NCBI GenBank assembly: GCA_026702845.1 | Contig: JADCLS010000013.1 | Span: 108,516 to 172,515, forward strand | Origin: Candidatus Heimdallarchaeota archaeon | GTDB lineage: Archaea > Asgardarchaeota > Heimdallarchaeia > Heimdallarchaeales > Kariarchaeaceae | DNA: 64,000 nt | Reading direction: 5' to 3' | Translations under genes and position numbers: made by a program | Shown: piece after piece, positions 9,349 to 18,860 of the stretch | How positions within the stretch are numbered: the first letter of the stretch is position 1 | How the letters are laid out: each line of letters begins with the position of its first letter | The notes under the pieces: model-generated | Seen by the model: the letters and a program-made list of their open reading frames with translations, nothing else | Told to the model about the DNA's origin: nothing | Database searches by the model: none

Positions 9349-9750
9349 CTAGATAGCCTGTTTGATCTGGTATTTTTCCAGCTGAGCAGTAGTCATAGTA
9401 TGCATAACCAGGGATCCTGGCTCATTCATTGGCCAGATACCACCGATCAGGTATTTTTGATGAACTTCCCTGATGGTGATTGAACCATCATCATTCCAGA
9501 TATCAATACCTTCTGCTATTAAATTGGCATAACAGGTCTGACATATTTTCTCAGTGATAATTACCGAAACACCAAGATCCTTTAATTCCCTAGCGATATC
9601 TTTCTCATCGACATCATACAAAGAATTCTCAATAGAGGTGAGATTCATTTCTTCATCAATTAGAATATATGATCTAGCAGATCCAAATACTCTAGAGGGG
9701 CTGGTGTTCATGTTGCTGTTCATTTCATTGGCAGGAATTAAGATTTTCAC
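9349..9750 (-). CDS. NifX/NafY-like domain protein, copy 2
   Basis: 133 residues, paralogous to its neighbours: MKILIPANEM, SRVFGSARSYILID, then GVSVIITEKICQTCYANL with Cys70-x-x-Cys73, and GIDIWNDDGSITIRE. The start is GTG, preceded by GGAG at an 11-base distance. It is the first gene of the operon with copy 1 and is read from the promoter near 9844-9880, whose sequence is almost repeated before copy 4. The likely role is Fe-S or metal-cofactor handling, inferred from the family only. Confidence 0.75.
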   Translation of the reverse strand: MKILIPANEMNSNMNTSPSRVFGSARSYILIDEEMNLTSIENSLYDVDEKDIARELKDLGVSVIITEKICQTCYANLIAEGIDIWNDDGSITIREVHQKYLIGGIWPMNEPGSLVMHTMTTAQLEKYQIKQAI

Positions 9751-10109
9751 GATTTATTCATCTCCAAATTTTTCCAAAGTTATGAGCAGTTTTTCCCTGA
9801 GGGGTGAGCTCATACTTGTCTATATAATCATATATCGATGCAACTTATAAAGTATAGGTAAGTAACAGTGTGTTAACAACTATTAGTTATTAGAAACTAG
9901 TCAATAATCCATATACCACATTCATAAATGTGCATAAAAATAAAAAAATGAAATATAAGCACGTATATCACACAAAATAAATCAAAATATTATGGATTTC
10001 ACCATATTATTAAATCAAAATAAAAAACAAAATGATTAAAACATCAAAATCAAATTTCAATATTATACACTTTCAGCGACTAAAAAAACTAGTTGTGAAT
10101 ATACAAAAA
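9751..10109. other. AT-rich intergenic region between the two NifX-like operons
   Basis: Holds the promoter and palindrome of the copy 2/copy 1 operon at 9844-9880. The rest (about 9881-10109) is very AT-rich with no coding signal or RNA gene that I can see. It contains the 3' end region of the upstream operon. Confidence 0.6.
9844..9880 (-). promoter_or_regulatory. Promoter with TATA box and GTT-N3-AAC operator (NifX-like operon A)
   Basis: On the minus strand a TATA box (CTATACTTTATAAG) covers 9844-9857, and a palindromic core GTTAACAAC lies at 9872-9880 on its upstream side. The 34 bases 9847-9880 match 11026-11059 at 30 positions. An operator upstream of TATA suggests activation; this is inference. 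Confidence 0.6.
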
Positions 10110-10517
10110 TTATTGGAATCGTTCCAGCTGTTTATCCTTTCTTTCCTTCGTTTCCAGATGATTCTGACATATACAATGGCTTGATTCTGTTTTTATATTC
10201 AATGCACCTTCAATATATCTTTGATAAGACTCACGTATGGTGAGAGAGTGTTTATCCTCATAGAATGTAAAATAATCCTTGAATATTTCAAAACAGGGAT
10301 TACAAATGGTGTCAATAACAATTGTTTTTACTTCTAAATTCATCATATCTTCAAGGAACTCACATTTTTTCGTATCAAAATAAACATTCTCCAGTACTCT
10401 AAAATCCAAATCATCAGAATCTAGGATAAGAAAACTTTTAGACAGACTAAATAGCCTATTAGGTGGAGAATTGAGATTGGCCTTTAAATCATGAGAAGCA
10501 AATAGAATTTTACTCAT
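10110..10517 (-). CDS. NifX/NafY-like domain protein, copy 3 (most diverged)
   Basis: 135 residues. The same fold markers are present but diverged: MSKILFASHD, NRLFSLSKSFLILD, VKTIVIDTICNPCFEIF with Cys72-x-x-Cys75, then LTIRESYQRYIEG. The C-terminal tail is longer and charged and has an additional CxC-like CICQNH. It is the second gene after copy 4 (19-base gap), preceded by GGTGGA. It keeps the CxxC although overall identity to the other copies is visibly lower, which suggests the pair of cysteines is functional. Confidence 0.7.
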   Translation of the reverse strand: MSKILFASHDLKANLNSPPNRLFSLSKSFLILDSDDLDFRVLENVYFDTKKCEFLEDMMNLEVKTIVIDTICNPCFEIFKDYFTFYEDKHSLTIRESYQRYIEGALNIKTESSHCICQNHLETKERKDKQLERFQ

Positions 10518-10536
10518 TACAATCCACCCTATAAAG

Positions 10537-10932
10537 CTATACTGTAATTCTGCTCCGTCTTCTTATCAAATGACGATCTGGTTGATGCATAGTCATGGAA
10601 CCAGGATTTAACATAAGGTTAAATCCACCAAGTAAAAATTTTTGATATGTTTCCCTAATAGTAAAACTGCCATCATCCTCCCAAATATCAATATTAGAGG
10701 AGCTGATATTTTTGAAACATGCAACACAAATTGCCTCTGTAATAATATTATCAATTTCTAGTGTATGCAATTCCGCTACAATTTTGTTATCAAAGTCAAA
10801 GGTGTTCTCAATACTTGCAAAGCTATCTTCATCAGTATCATAAATAAGAAATGATTTGGCATTACCAAATATCTTGGCTGGTTGAGAATTTAGATTTGAG
10901 TCTTCTTCAATTGATGGTATAAGTATTTTCAT
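10537..10932 (-). CDS. NifX/NafY-like domain protein, copy 4
   Basis: 131 residues, closest to copy 1: both share NLNSQPxKIFGNAKSF-like and TIRETYQKFLLGG segments. Cys69-x-x-Cys72 (ICVACFKN) occupies the ligand loop. AAGGAG lies 10 bases before the ATG. It is the first gene of the copy 4/copy 3 operon, driven by the promoter at 11026-11059. The pattern of two two-gene operons with near-identical promoters points to duplication of a whole unit followed by divergence. Confidence 0.75.
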   Translation of the reverse strand: MKILIPSIEEDSNLNSQPAKIFGNAKSFLIYDTDEDSFASIENTFDFDNKIVAELHTLEIDNIITEAICVACFKNISSSNIDIWEDDGSFTIRETYQKFLLGGFNLMLNPGSMTMHQPDRHLIRRRSRITV

Positions 10933-11025
10933 AAATTTATAACTCCTTTAATTGAATTAACTGAGCGCTTCGCAAATCAAGAAGGCTCAATTTGCGTTCT
11001 ATAATTACAACCCAAAAACAAGGAT

Positions 11026-11059
11026 ATAAATTATAGGTAATCAACACTGTGTTAACAAC
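11026..11059 (-). promoter_or_regulatory. Promoter with TATA box and GTT-N3-AAC operator (NifX-like operon B)
   Basis: The TATA box on the minus strand reads TATAATTTATATCC (about 11023-11036). GTTAACAAC lies at 11051-11059 and is embedded in CTGT-GTTAACA-ACAG. It aligns base for base with 9847-9880 with four mismatches. Confidence 0.6.
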
Positions 11060-11182
11060 AGATAGTTAGTATAAATTAGGCAATAATTCAACCATGAAAA
11101 GATAACAGAAGGAAATATAACAGAAAATTGATAGATTCTATAGATTTTTCTATGAGAGGTATAATTTATAGACATTTTTCGA

Positions 11183-12547
11183 TTATGCACAAAATTCATC
11201 AATGAGGGCCACTGTCGAACAAACCCCTGATAAAAAGTATGGGATATCCAGATTCTCATTTGGTGCATGATTTCTACTATCTGGGTGAGATAAAGGTACA
11301 AGAATAACTGGTACATGAAGATAATGTGAAAAAAGAGCGATAGGAAGTGAACCTCCAAGTCGAGGCACAATGATAGGTGTGCTTGCAAAGCCTCGATTGA
11401 CTGCTTTGATCACCTTATCAATAACAGGAGAATTGATGGATGTCTCATTTGCCTCCATTGCATGACCAAAATCTACCCTAACTGAATCATATATACCCAT
11501 CTCAATTGCCTTTGAATTAATATGCTGGTGTAGCAATGACTTGATTCTATTAGAATTCATCTTGTACACCAAACGACAATCAATACTAGCCACAGCCTCT
11601 GAAGGGATAATTGTTCGCCTTTCTTCACCCACTACTCCAGACATAATTCCATTAATATTTAATGTGGGATATGATTGCGATTGTAGAATATTATTTAATC
11701 CTGGCTGGTTTGGAGCTTTTGTTAGACCATACTCTTGGATTATATGCTCAAATATCCCAATCAATTGCTCCTGTGCGATTTTTTCCCGATCTGATGGTGG
11801 ATGAACATTGTCATAGAATCCTTTTACCATCACCCTCCCATCTGACCCAACCAATGAATGTAGTAAATGGATAAGGTCTAAAGTTGCTGAACGAGCCAAT
11901 CCACCAAAATTTCCAGAATGCAAATCTGATTGATTATGCTTCACTGTGATCTGAAAATCCAGTATTCCTCGAACTGCACCTACTATGGAGGGGGCATCTG
12001 TGCTTAATGATGGTCCATCTGAAACATACACAAAATCACAGTTAAGCATCTCATGGTGCTCCTCCATAAATGGACCTAGTGTGGGACTTCCAAGCTCTTC
12101 ATCACCATCTAGAATCATCTTAATATTGATTCTCGATAAAATATGGGGATACTTACTCTGTAAAAATTTGATTGCTAGGAGATGCGCAAAATGTTGACCT
12201 TTATTATCAGCAGTTCCTCTCCCATATAACTTATTTCCATCGAATTTAGGCTCAAAAGGGGGAGAATCCCATAAATCCATATTACCTTCAGGTTGTACAT
12301 CATAATGACCGTAAAATAGAATGGTTGGAAACTGTTCTCCAACAAGCATTTGACCATAGATTAAATCATTTCCTTTCGTTGTGAATCTCTGTACATCAAA
12401 TCCACAATTTCTCATTATAGATACTAGATGATCTGCACATCTTGCCACCTCAGATCTGTATGTACTCCTACTGGGCAATTTTAAATACTCGATCAATTCC
12501 TCTCTCCAATTGATGGCTTCCAACCATGATAAGATCTCATTACGCAT
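11183..12547 (-). CDS. M20-family metallopeptidase (dipeptidase/carboxypeptidase-like)
   Basis: 454 residues. The metal-binding pattern of M20 enzymes is complete: His81 in LFYGHYDVQP, Asp114 in GRGTADNKGQ, and the catalytic/ligand pair Glu150-Glu151 in LDGDEELGSP. GRGTAD bridges the two zincs. The central lid domain runs from about residue 200 to 320. It probably hydrolyses dipeptides or N-acyl amino acids in the cytoplasm. The gene is single, on the minus strand, with about 250 AT-rich bases downstream before the NifX-like operon promoter. Exact substrate specificity cannot be assigned. Confidence 0.9.
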   Translation of the reverse strand: MRNEILSWLEAINWREELIEYLKLPSRSTYRSEVARCADHLVSIMRNCGFDVQRFTTKGNDLIYGQMLVGEQFPTILFYGHYDVQPEGNMDLWDSPPFEPKFDGNKLYGRGTADNKGQHFAHLLAIKFLQSKYPHILSRINIKMILDGDEELGSPTLGPFMEEHHEMLNCDFVYVSDGPSLSTDAPSIVGAVRGILDFQITVKHNQSDLHSGNFGGLARSATLDLIHLLHSLVGSDGRVMVKGFYDNVHPPSDREKIAQEQLIGIFEHIIQEYGLTKAPNQPGLNNILQSQSYPTLNINGIMSGVVGEERRTIIPSEAVASIDCRLVYKMNSNRIKSLLHQHINSKAIEMGIYDSVRVDFGHAMEANETSINSPVIDKVIKAVNRGFASTPIIVPRLGGSLPIALFSHYLHVPVILVPLSHPDSRNHAPNENLDIPYFLSGVCSTVALIDEFCA

Positions 12548-12608
12548 ATTATCAATGCAATAGTGAAAGATTTTATTATTACTCCAGCTAAGTGATTAGT
12601 TGAGTAGT

Positions 12609-15065
12609 TTATAGAATAAATCGATCAACCATTTCTTTTGAAGATTCTGCCTGAGATGCCAGTTCCTGAGCTGCTGATGACAACTCTTCTATCGTTGCAG
12701 TCATCTCCTCAGCCGCTGCTGCTACCTCTTCAGCACTGGCAGCAGTCTCCTCAGATACAGACACTACATTAACCATAGTATTGGATATTCGGGAGAAGGA
12801 ATTCTGTAACGTCTCTCTGATCTCCTCTGCCACCAATGCAATCCTCTCTGAGGCAAGTTTGGATTGGTCGGATAATTTACGCACATTATCAGCCACTACA
12901 TTGAATCCTCTACCATAATCACCAGCCCTAGATGCCTCAATACCAGCATTGAGTGCTAAAATATTAGTTTGCAGTGAGATTGATGCTACCTCCTGAGTAT
13001 TCATCTGGATCTTTTTAACAATATCATCCACAATATTCTGGAGCTCACCTATATTCTCATTTACCTCTGCAATTAACTCTGTCTGTGTGGTTGCACCATC
13101 AGACATTGCTTGCGATGTTGAAGCCACTTCCTCAGATGAAGCATTGATTTCCTCTGAACCTGAAACTATATCCTCTGAAGATACTGCTAGGATACTCACG
13201 CTTTTCTTTGTCTCTCCAATTATTTGTCTAAGGCTATCAAGGAATGACTCATAAGCAGAACCAAGTGTGCCTGGTTCATCCAATCTTTTGGTGAGTTCTT
13301 TTAGCTTCATCGTTTCATTCTCATCAAGAGTTAAATCACCTGTTTTTCCCTTATTCATTATATTGGAGATGAATTGAATGGGGTTTGCCACAGCATTAGA
13401 AATTAATATGGCGATACCAAGACCCACAACTGCAGCTATTATCGTAATAACTATTATCATAGTAATGGCACTATTTACGGTATCAGCAGCATCTGACTCT
13501 GCTAACCCAATTGATTCAGCACTGATAAGCTCTAATGAAGTTATCATACTAGGGAAGATAGAATGGACCACATCCATGTCCTCATTAAGCAAATCCATTA
13601 CATCGAATATGCCTGAATTTTCACCAGATACTGCCACCACAAAAGAATTTACTACATAATTTTTGAATAATGTATAGTTGGATGCCCAGATACTATTGGT
13701 CTCTAATCTAACTATATGATCTAGAAATGTTGCAAGTTCACTAGAAAATTTTGCTCGGGTACTTGTAGCATCTCCAATTCCGTCAATATAGTGATGCATC
13801 AAATGAATCATACGTTCAAATCTAAACTCAACTTCCTGCAAATCATGTACATTTGTGTTTTCCTCACTATCAGCTAGAGTTACAACATCTGAATGTATAG
13901 AGGTATAGTTACCATGAATATCTTCTGAAATTGCATAAGCATTCTCAAGAATATCAAACAATCCTGTATCAATGGTGGATAGGGCGTTTCTGAAGTCAAG
14001 ATATTCAGTTTTAAAAGTGGAATAATCCAAACCACTATTTGCTTCTAAGTAAGTCATATTGTTGTCAAACTGATTAGATGCGACGTTAAACGCAGCCTCT
14101 GTCCCATCTGTATTCTGTTCGAGAAAATGATGCATTAAATGAATCTGTCTCTCAAACAAATATTTGAGATTCAATGCCTCATCAACATATCCATTTCCAG
14201 CTGAGATTTCATCCTCAATAAGGGTATCAATCTGGGATATAAGATCAGGATAGTTATCATGAATAGTATCTGATATGGCAAAAGCTTGATCTAAAAGATC
14301 AAACATACCTGTATCATTATCAAGAATTGAGGGTATGAAAATATCAGATACATAATCATCAAAAGTGACCCATTGTGTGGAGTATTTACTATTAGTGATC
14401 ATATATACTATGTGTTCACTATATTCAATAAGTTCATCATCCAATAATGCTCTGGTGGTCCCATTGTCCACTCCGGTCCTATCTAAATAGTGATGGGTTA
14501 AATGAATAAACCTTTCAAAATGAAATTTGAGTTCCACCGCATTATCTGCAGTATTTTGAGGTTCACTATCAATTAATTCTTCAAGAACTGCTGTTTGAAT
14601 CAAATATTGCTGGTGAATAAGGTTTGATGTAGCTGTGATCTTATCATAAGCATCAAAAATTCCACTCCCAGTACTTGTTACAAGTGTATTTATCTGACCG
14701 ATAATTTCTAATGCATCGTCAACATCATTACTGAATTGAGGAAGTTCAATCTTCAATGAATTCAATCCAGAGACGACTGATTCATGATAATCATTGAATT
14801 TAGTCTCTGTGGTTCCGTCATCCACTCCCTCTCCCTCAACATAATGGTGAATCATATGAATCATATAATCTGCTTCATATATCAGATGATCAGCATCAAC
14901 ACTAATATGTGCAATTTCAGTTAGATTATCTATCTCAGTATGCATGGCATTCATCTGGCTGTAGCTTATTACACCAGCAACAATACTGAGCAATATTATT
15001 ATTCCCATCCCAATGAATAATTTCCTGCGAATATTCAAGTTGCTCCAAGATAAGTATGTACTCAT
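12609..15065 (-). CDS. Methyl-accepting-chemotaxis-like receptor with four HxxHH sensor repeats
   Basis: 818 residues from the ATG chosen at 15065; an upstream in-frame ATG overlaps the likely TATA region. TM1 is at about residues 15-35 and TM2 at about 530-552. Between them are four roughly 120-residue helical repeats. Each starts with a His motif ([32 protein letters not shown] near residues 65, 185, 306 and 418), and the repeats share a GxFDxxxxA-like segment. After TM2 comes a degenerate HAMP-like linker, then an MCP signalling hairpin whose tip reads [18 protein letters not shown]. The histidine-rich repeats could bind metal or heme; that is inference. No che genes are adjacent. Confidence 0.85.
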   Translation of the reverse strand: MSTYLSWSNLNIRRKLFIGMGIIILLSIVAGVISYSQMNAMHTEIDNLTEIAHISVDADHLIYEADYMIHMIHHYVEGEGVDDGTTETKFNDYHESVVSGLNSLKIELPQFSNDVDDALEIIGQINTLVTSTGSGIFDAYDKITATSNLIHQQYLIQTAVLEELIDSEPQNTADNAVELKFHFERFIHLTHHYLDRTGVDNGTTRALLDDELIEYSEHIVYMITNSKYSTQWVTFDDYVSDIFIPSILDNDTGMFDLLDQAFAISDTIHDNYPDLISQIDTLIEDEISAGNGYVDEALNLKYLFERQIHLMHHFLEQNTDGTEAAFNVASNQFDNNMTYLEANSGLDYSTFKTEYLDFRNALSTIDTGLFDILENAYAISEDIHGNYTSIHSDVVTLADSEENTNVHDLQEVEFRFERMIHLMHHYIDGIGDATSTRAKFSSELATFLDHIVRLETNSIWASNYTLFKNYVVNSFVVAVSGENSGIFDVMDLLNEDMDVVHSIFPSMITSLELISAESIGLAESDAADTVNSAITMIIVITIIAAVVGLGIAILISNAVANPIQFISNIMNKGKTGDLTLDENETMKLKELTKRLDEPGTLGSAYESFLDSLRQIIGETKKSVSILAVSSEDIVSGSEEINASSEEVASTSQAMSDGATTQTELIAEVNENIGELQNIVDDIVKKIQMNTQEVASISLQTNILALNAGIEASRAGDYGRGFNVVADNVRKLSDQSKLASERIALVAEEIRETLQNSFSRISNTMVNVVSVSEETAASAEEVAAAAEEMTATIEELSSAAQELASQAESSKEMVDRFIL

Positions 15066-15438
15066 TTTTATCAAGCAAAGGGTAACTAATGAATAGAATA
15101 TAAGCATATCGAGATTTCACAATAGTTCGATTGTGCGAACCTTTGTAAATCTCAAATTAATTTATATAATAAATAAAAAGTACAAAAAATATGTAGAAAT
15201 TCTAAATTATTTACGTATCCTCACATATAAATTGAATTTTATCAAGAAATTGTAATTCGTGTATTTGAAATAAAAGTAAGTTTATATTTTGAACGATTTT
15301 TATTTTTGAATTATTCTTCGTCATCAGGATTGGCAATCTTATCATCTTCCCTTCCAAACCATTTATTTCATCAATTATGGTTTGAAAGTAGTATAAAAAA
15401 TATCCATAGAATAGTGATTAGATCCTACATAAATATTA
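15066..15438. other. Intergenic region upstream of the chemoreceptor-like gene
   Basis: AT-rich. It contains an inverted repeat GTTCG-N6-CGAAC at 15125-15140 close to the receptor promoter. At about 15312-15362 the minus strand has a short open stretch ending in an acidic tail (REDDKIANPDDEE) but with stop codons just before it and no start, so it may be a gene remnant. Otherwise I see nothing. Confidence 0.5.
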
Positions 15439-15828
15439 TCAATAATTCATATGTAATTCTAACTCTCTCAGCTTACCATTAGCTCTAGTATAATTGACAA
15501 AAATAATACCCTGACCTGTATTCTTCTGTGTAACCTGTAATTGTATAAATGACCCTGGTTTTAGTACAAAATCACCATGAATAGCTTGGTTACGTTCAAT
15601 ATCTATAACAGAAATATTTCCAGTAGACGCAACCTTGGTGATGACTGTTGATATATCACCTGTATTGATGAGAAGACCTTTTACTGTACGATTATCTTCT
15701 CTTCTCAATACAACCTCAAATGGTTCTGAGAGAATTAATTTAGGACCGATTTTTTTCGTACGAAAGATGGTAAAGACAAAATTTAGTAAGCCAATGCTTC
15801 CACCAATGATAATAGTTATAGGATCCAT
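15439..15828 (-). CDS. Membrane-anchored protein, unknown function
   Basis: 129 residues with one hydrophobic N-terminal segment (PITIIIGGSIGLLNFVFTIF), followed by a basic patch and a beta-rich soluble domain (residues 30-125). That domain has repeated short strands such as VKGLLINTG and IIFVNYT. The layout suggests a cytoplasmic or external beta-sandwich tethered to the membrane. I recognise no family. It stands alone between the receptor gene and a zinc-ribbon gene on the same strand. Confidence 0.55.
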   Translation of the reverse strand: MDPITIIIGGSIGLLNFVFTIFRTKKIGPKLILSEPFEVVLRREDNRTVKGLLINTGDISTVITKVASTGNISVIDIERNQAIHGDFVLKPGSFIQLQVTQKNTGQGIIFVNYTRANGKLRELELHMNY

Positions 15829-15871
15829 AGATTTGACTACATTATTTGATTAAAATAGCTATCGTTTGTTG

Positions 15872-16135
15872 TTATTTCTTTCTATACACTTTGAGGAGAG
15901 ATCCACAACTGGGGCAATGTACTTGCAATTGATCAGATTTGAAATCCTCAATAGCTGCAAAATCATATTTGAATACCTCACCACAGAAGGAACAATTCAG
16001 TTTATCAGTCTTATCGATAGCATCGAGTGTTTTCTTCTTGACGTATTGCGACTGAAAGGAGAATTTATCCTCAGGTTTAGGTTTATTGGTAGTAGGTTCG
16101 ATATCAATTATCTTAAGATCAATCTTGTTATTCAT
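15872..16135 (-). CDS. Small zinc-ribbon protein
   Basis: 87 residues. The C-terminal half has one zinc ribbon made of CSFC and CPSC knuckles spaced about 27 residues apart. The N-terminal 40 residues are charged and probably unstructured. It is typical of archaeal small adaptor or nucleic-acid-binding proteins, with no specific assignment. It precedes the gene at 15439-15828 on the same strand. Confidence 0.6.
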   Translation of the reverse strand: MNNKIDLKIIDIEPTTNKPKPEDKFSFQSQYVKKKTLDAIDKTDKLNCSFCGEVFKYDFAAIEDFKSDQLQVHCPSCGSLLKVYRKK

Positions 16136-16207
16136 TTAGTTAAATTTATCAACTTCATTTAAAAATTGTATTTTTGGGGATTAATGTTCAGAATGAAGAT
16201 GATGGGA

Positions 16208-17638
16208 TTAGTACGCGGCAGCAATATACACGACGAATTTACCTTCACTGCCACAATAAATACAGTTACCATGAGGAATTTCTTCTACTCCCTCAAGGGT
16301 TCCTCGCACCTCTGCAGATACTTCGTCTTTAATTGATTTGGCACAGGTAACGCTACCACACCAGTTGGTGCGGACCACTCCAATGTCGTTACTCATTATT
16401 TCCTTCAACTCATCCATATTAGCTGCCTCTCTCTGTGATTCCTCAAGAATCTTATCAGCACGGGCCTTGAGGTTCTTTGAGATCTCTTTGAATTTCTTGT
16501 TAATAAATCGCTTCAAGTTTTTTATTTCCACTGCTTCTTTCTCACTGGTATCTCTTCTGGCCGTGAATACGCTCTCATTCTTTATGTCCCTGGGACCCAT
16601 CTCAAGACGTAAGGGTACACCCATCATTTCCCACTCTGAGAATTTCCAGCCAGGGGTGTATTGATCTCGATCATCTAGTTCCACACGGAAACCCCAACCC
16701 TCTATCTTATCTCGTAACTCAGCACAGGCTTCTAGAATCTCATCTGCCTTTTTTCCCTTGAAGATGATAGGTACGATAACAATCTGAGTGGGAGCAAGCA
16801 TAGGGGGTAGAATCAATCCCTGATCATCACCATGCAATGATAGAATACCTGCAATTAGACGAGTGCTGATACCATAGGAAGTCTGGTGGCAGTACTTGGT
16901 TTCACCATCCTTATCCAGAAACTTAACATCAAAAGGCCTGGCAAAATTCTGCCCCAAGTGATGGGTTGTTCCAATCTGTAACATCTTATGGTTAGGAAGG
17001 GGGGAATCATAGGCAATGGTGTACTCAGCACCAGGGAATTTATCATGATCAGGGCGTCTGAAAACCATATAGGAAAGACAGAGGGCATCAAATAGATTTT
17101 GATATATCTCCATTGATTCTCTCACTTGGACTGCTGCTGCATCGTAGGATTCATGGGCTGTGTGACCCTCACTCCAGTAGAATTCTCTATCCCTAAGAAG
17201 AGGCCTGGTTTGTTTTGTATCCCAGCGAATGATATTTGCCCATTGCTGGGTTTTAAAGGGCAGGTCTGCATGGCTGTGAATCCACTGTGCAAACATAGAG
17301 TACATAATCGTCTCAGATGTAGGACGCAGAGCATATTTCGTGGGAAGCTTTGTATCACCTACTTGAGTCACCCAAGCCACCTCGATAGAGAAATTGAAAT
17401 GCTCCTCCTCCTTTGCTAGAAATTCCTCAGGGATCAATAGGGGAAAATAGTAATTCTGGTGGCCTGTTCTTTTGAATTCTTTGTTCATAAAGGTCTTTAT
17501 TGCCTCCCAAATTTCTACACCGTTGGGAAGTAACACATTACTGCCTTTTGTAGGCGTTCTAATGTCAACGATTTTCGCTCGTAGTATTATTTCTGAGTAC
17601 CATGCTGAAAAATCAGATCTGGGGTTATCTAAAGGCAT
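16208..17638 (-). CDS. proS: Prolyl-tRNA synthetase, archaeal/eukaryotic type
   Basis: Charges tRNA-Pro with proline. 476 residues, class II: motif 1 lies near LPNGVEIWEAI, motif 2 around YALRPTSETIMY with RPLLRDREFYWSEGHTAH, and motif 3 near GDDQGLILPP. The C-terminal extension carries a zinc-binding Cys set (CGSVTC and CIYCG) and ends in Tyr. It lacks the insertion domain of the bacterial enzyme, so this is the archaeal/eukaryotic form. It is a single gene read on the minus strand. Confidence 0.97.
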   Translation of the reverse strand: MPLDNPRSDFSAWYSEIILRAKIVDIRTPTKGSNVLLPNGVEIWEAIKTFMNKEFKRTGHQNYYFPLLIPEEFLAKEEEHFNFSIEVAWVTQVGDTKLPTKYALRPTSETIMYSMFAQWIHSHADLPFKTQQWANIIRWDTKQTRPLLRDREFYWSEGHTAHESYDAAAVQVRESMEIYQNLFDALCLSYMVFRRPDHDKFPGAEYTIAYDSPLPNHKMLQIGTTHHLGQNFARPFDVKFLDKDGETKYCHQTSYGISTRLIAGILSLHGDDQGLILPPMLAPTQIVIVPIIFKGKKADEILEACAELRDKIEGWGFRVELDDRDQYTPGWKFSEWEMMGVPLRLEMGPRDIKNESVFTARRDTSEKEAVEIKNLKRFINKKFKEISKNLKARADKILEESQREAANMDELKEIMSNDIGVVRTNWCGSVTCAKSIKDEVSAEVRGTLEGVEEIPHGNCIYCGSEGKFVVYIAAAY

Positions 17639-17821
17639 CTGTTTTATCTCCTAAAAATTTGCCAATACTAGATGAGTGGTGAGAAGATCTTCTTGCATGT
17701 AAAAAATGGTACATTGACGTTCAATCTTCCTAATTTGGAAAGTGTTCACCGATACACATACTGGCTCAAATTACTCTACGCGTGAATATTACTTAAACGA
17801 TATGTTAGTCCACACTAGTTA

Positions 17822-18316
17822 TCACTTATTATTAACTGACAATCGATCCTTGGTAAGAGATTTCACAAATGCTTCTTGTTCCTCCGTCTCGATAGAACAA
17901 GGTCGTTTTGTACGTATATACCTAATCGCTTCAGTACCATTACGTACTTTATTTTTCCTGAGACTCCAAAGTGAAAGCATAGTTCCAGTTCGGCCACAAC
18001 CAGCAAAACAATGAACAAGTACCTTTTTGTTTTGTTTTTCCGCCTCTTCCACCAGTTTATAGAACCTATCAATGGTTTCACTATCAGGAACTGTATAATC
18101 GGGTATAGGAAGATGAATTAGCTCGAATTCCTCTGCATATTTATCAGGAGTTGGTTCTGATGTTAAATTGATGATAATATCGATTCCCTGTTCCTGAAGA
18201 AAAGTAAAATGGGTATCCTCATGGGGTAATGAACTACCAGCAATAAGGTCTTTATCTAGCCAGGAGAAGTTATCTAGCATAGTCAAGATATAGTAGAAGT
18301 TGGGAATAATAAACAT
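17822..18316 (-). CDS. Dual-specificity protein phosphatase
   Basis: 164 residues with the Cx5R active site in VHCFAGCGRTG (Cys103, Arg109) and the likely general acid Asp73 in PIPDYTVP. Cys107 lies inside the P-loop and could form a regulatory disulfide with Cys103. It resembles the small archaeal tyrosine/dual-specificity phosphatases. The N-terminal 12 residues are hydrophobic and may be an over-extension; Met13 (MLDNFSWLDKDLIAGS) is an alternative start. The substrate may be phospho-Tyr or phospho-Ser/Thr proteins. Confidence 0.88.
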   Translation of the reverse strand: MFIIPNFYYILTMLDNFSWLDKDLIAGSSLPHEDTHFTFLQEQGIDIIINLTSEPTPDKYAEEFELIHLPIPDYTVPDSETIDRFYKLVEEAEKQNKKVLVHCFAGCGRTGTMLSLWSLRKNKVRNGTEAIRYIRTKRPCSIETEEQEAFVKSLTKDRLSVNNK

Positions 18317-18369
18317 TTTTGATCGATGATAGTTTTATTATGGCCATCCATTTTTTGAATTTTTTATAA

Positions 18370-18702
18370 TTAATAGAAATAAGTTTTGTTTGGTGGAAAT
18401 CGGGTCTCATTACGATTTAGCTTGTCAATCATTACTTCTCGGATATCAATATCTGCAATATTAGCTAGAGAAAAAGAGTAAATCAAAATATCTGCCAGTT
18501 CATCCTTTAATTGCTGTAGTACATCTGGATCATCAAGTCTTTTTTGTGAGGTTTTAACAGAAATCCACTGGAATAATTCCATCAACTCCGCTGCCTCTAT
18601 TGCGATAGACATGGCTAAATTCTTAGGCTTATGATATTCTTCCCATTCCCTGGCTTTAATAAATTGACGAATCCTCTCCTGTATCTCTTCAATAGCATTC
18701 AT
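18370..18702 (-). CDS. MazG-type nucleotide pyrophosphohydrolase
   Basis: 110 residues, all-alpha NTP-PPase. The magnesium-binding ExxE...ExxD pattern is present as EAAELMELFQW and KDELADILIYSF. It resembles the single-domain dCTP-pyrophosphatase/MazG-like house-cleaning enzymes that hydrolyse noncanonical or excess (d)NTPs to NMP and PPi. It is on the same strand as the phosphatase downstream (54-base gap), so the two may be co-transcribed. Confidence 0.88.
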   Translation of the reverse strand: MNAIEEIQERIRQFIKAREWEEYHKPKNLAMSIAIEAAELMELFQWISVKTSQKRLDDPDVLQQLKDELADILIYSFSLANIADIDIREVMIDKLNRNETRFPPNKTYFY

Positions 18703-18860
18703 ACACCAATTTTGTATATTTCATTAAAGGAACTTGGGAGGATTTTCCGAATTATTGCATCTAAATAAGATTGATGCTGACAAATTCGACTAAATACATC
18801 ATGAGATTAATATATTTGCTCTTGTACTATTAGATTCTATTAATTTTGAAAAGTGATTAC

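Noticed and set aside
8936..10932. Nitrogenase accessory cluster
   Set aside because: Only the NifX-like domain is present; no nifH, nifD, nifK, nifE, nifN or nifB is in the window.
15312..15362. Short acidic open stretch on the minus strand
   Set aside because: It has stop codons directly upstream, no start codon and no upstream coding continuation. It is noted only as a possible remnant.
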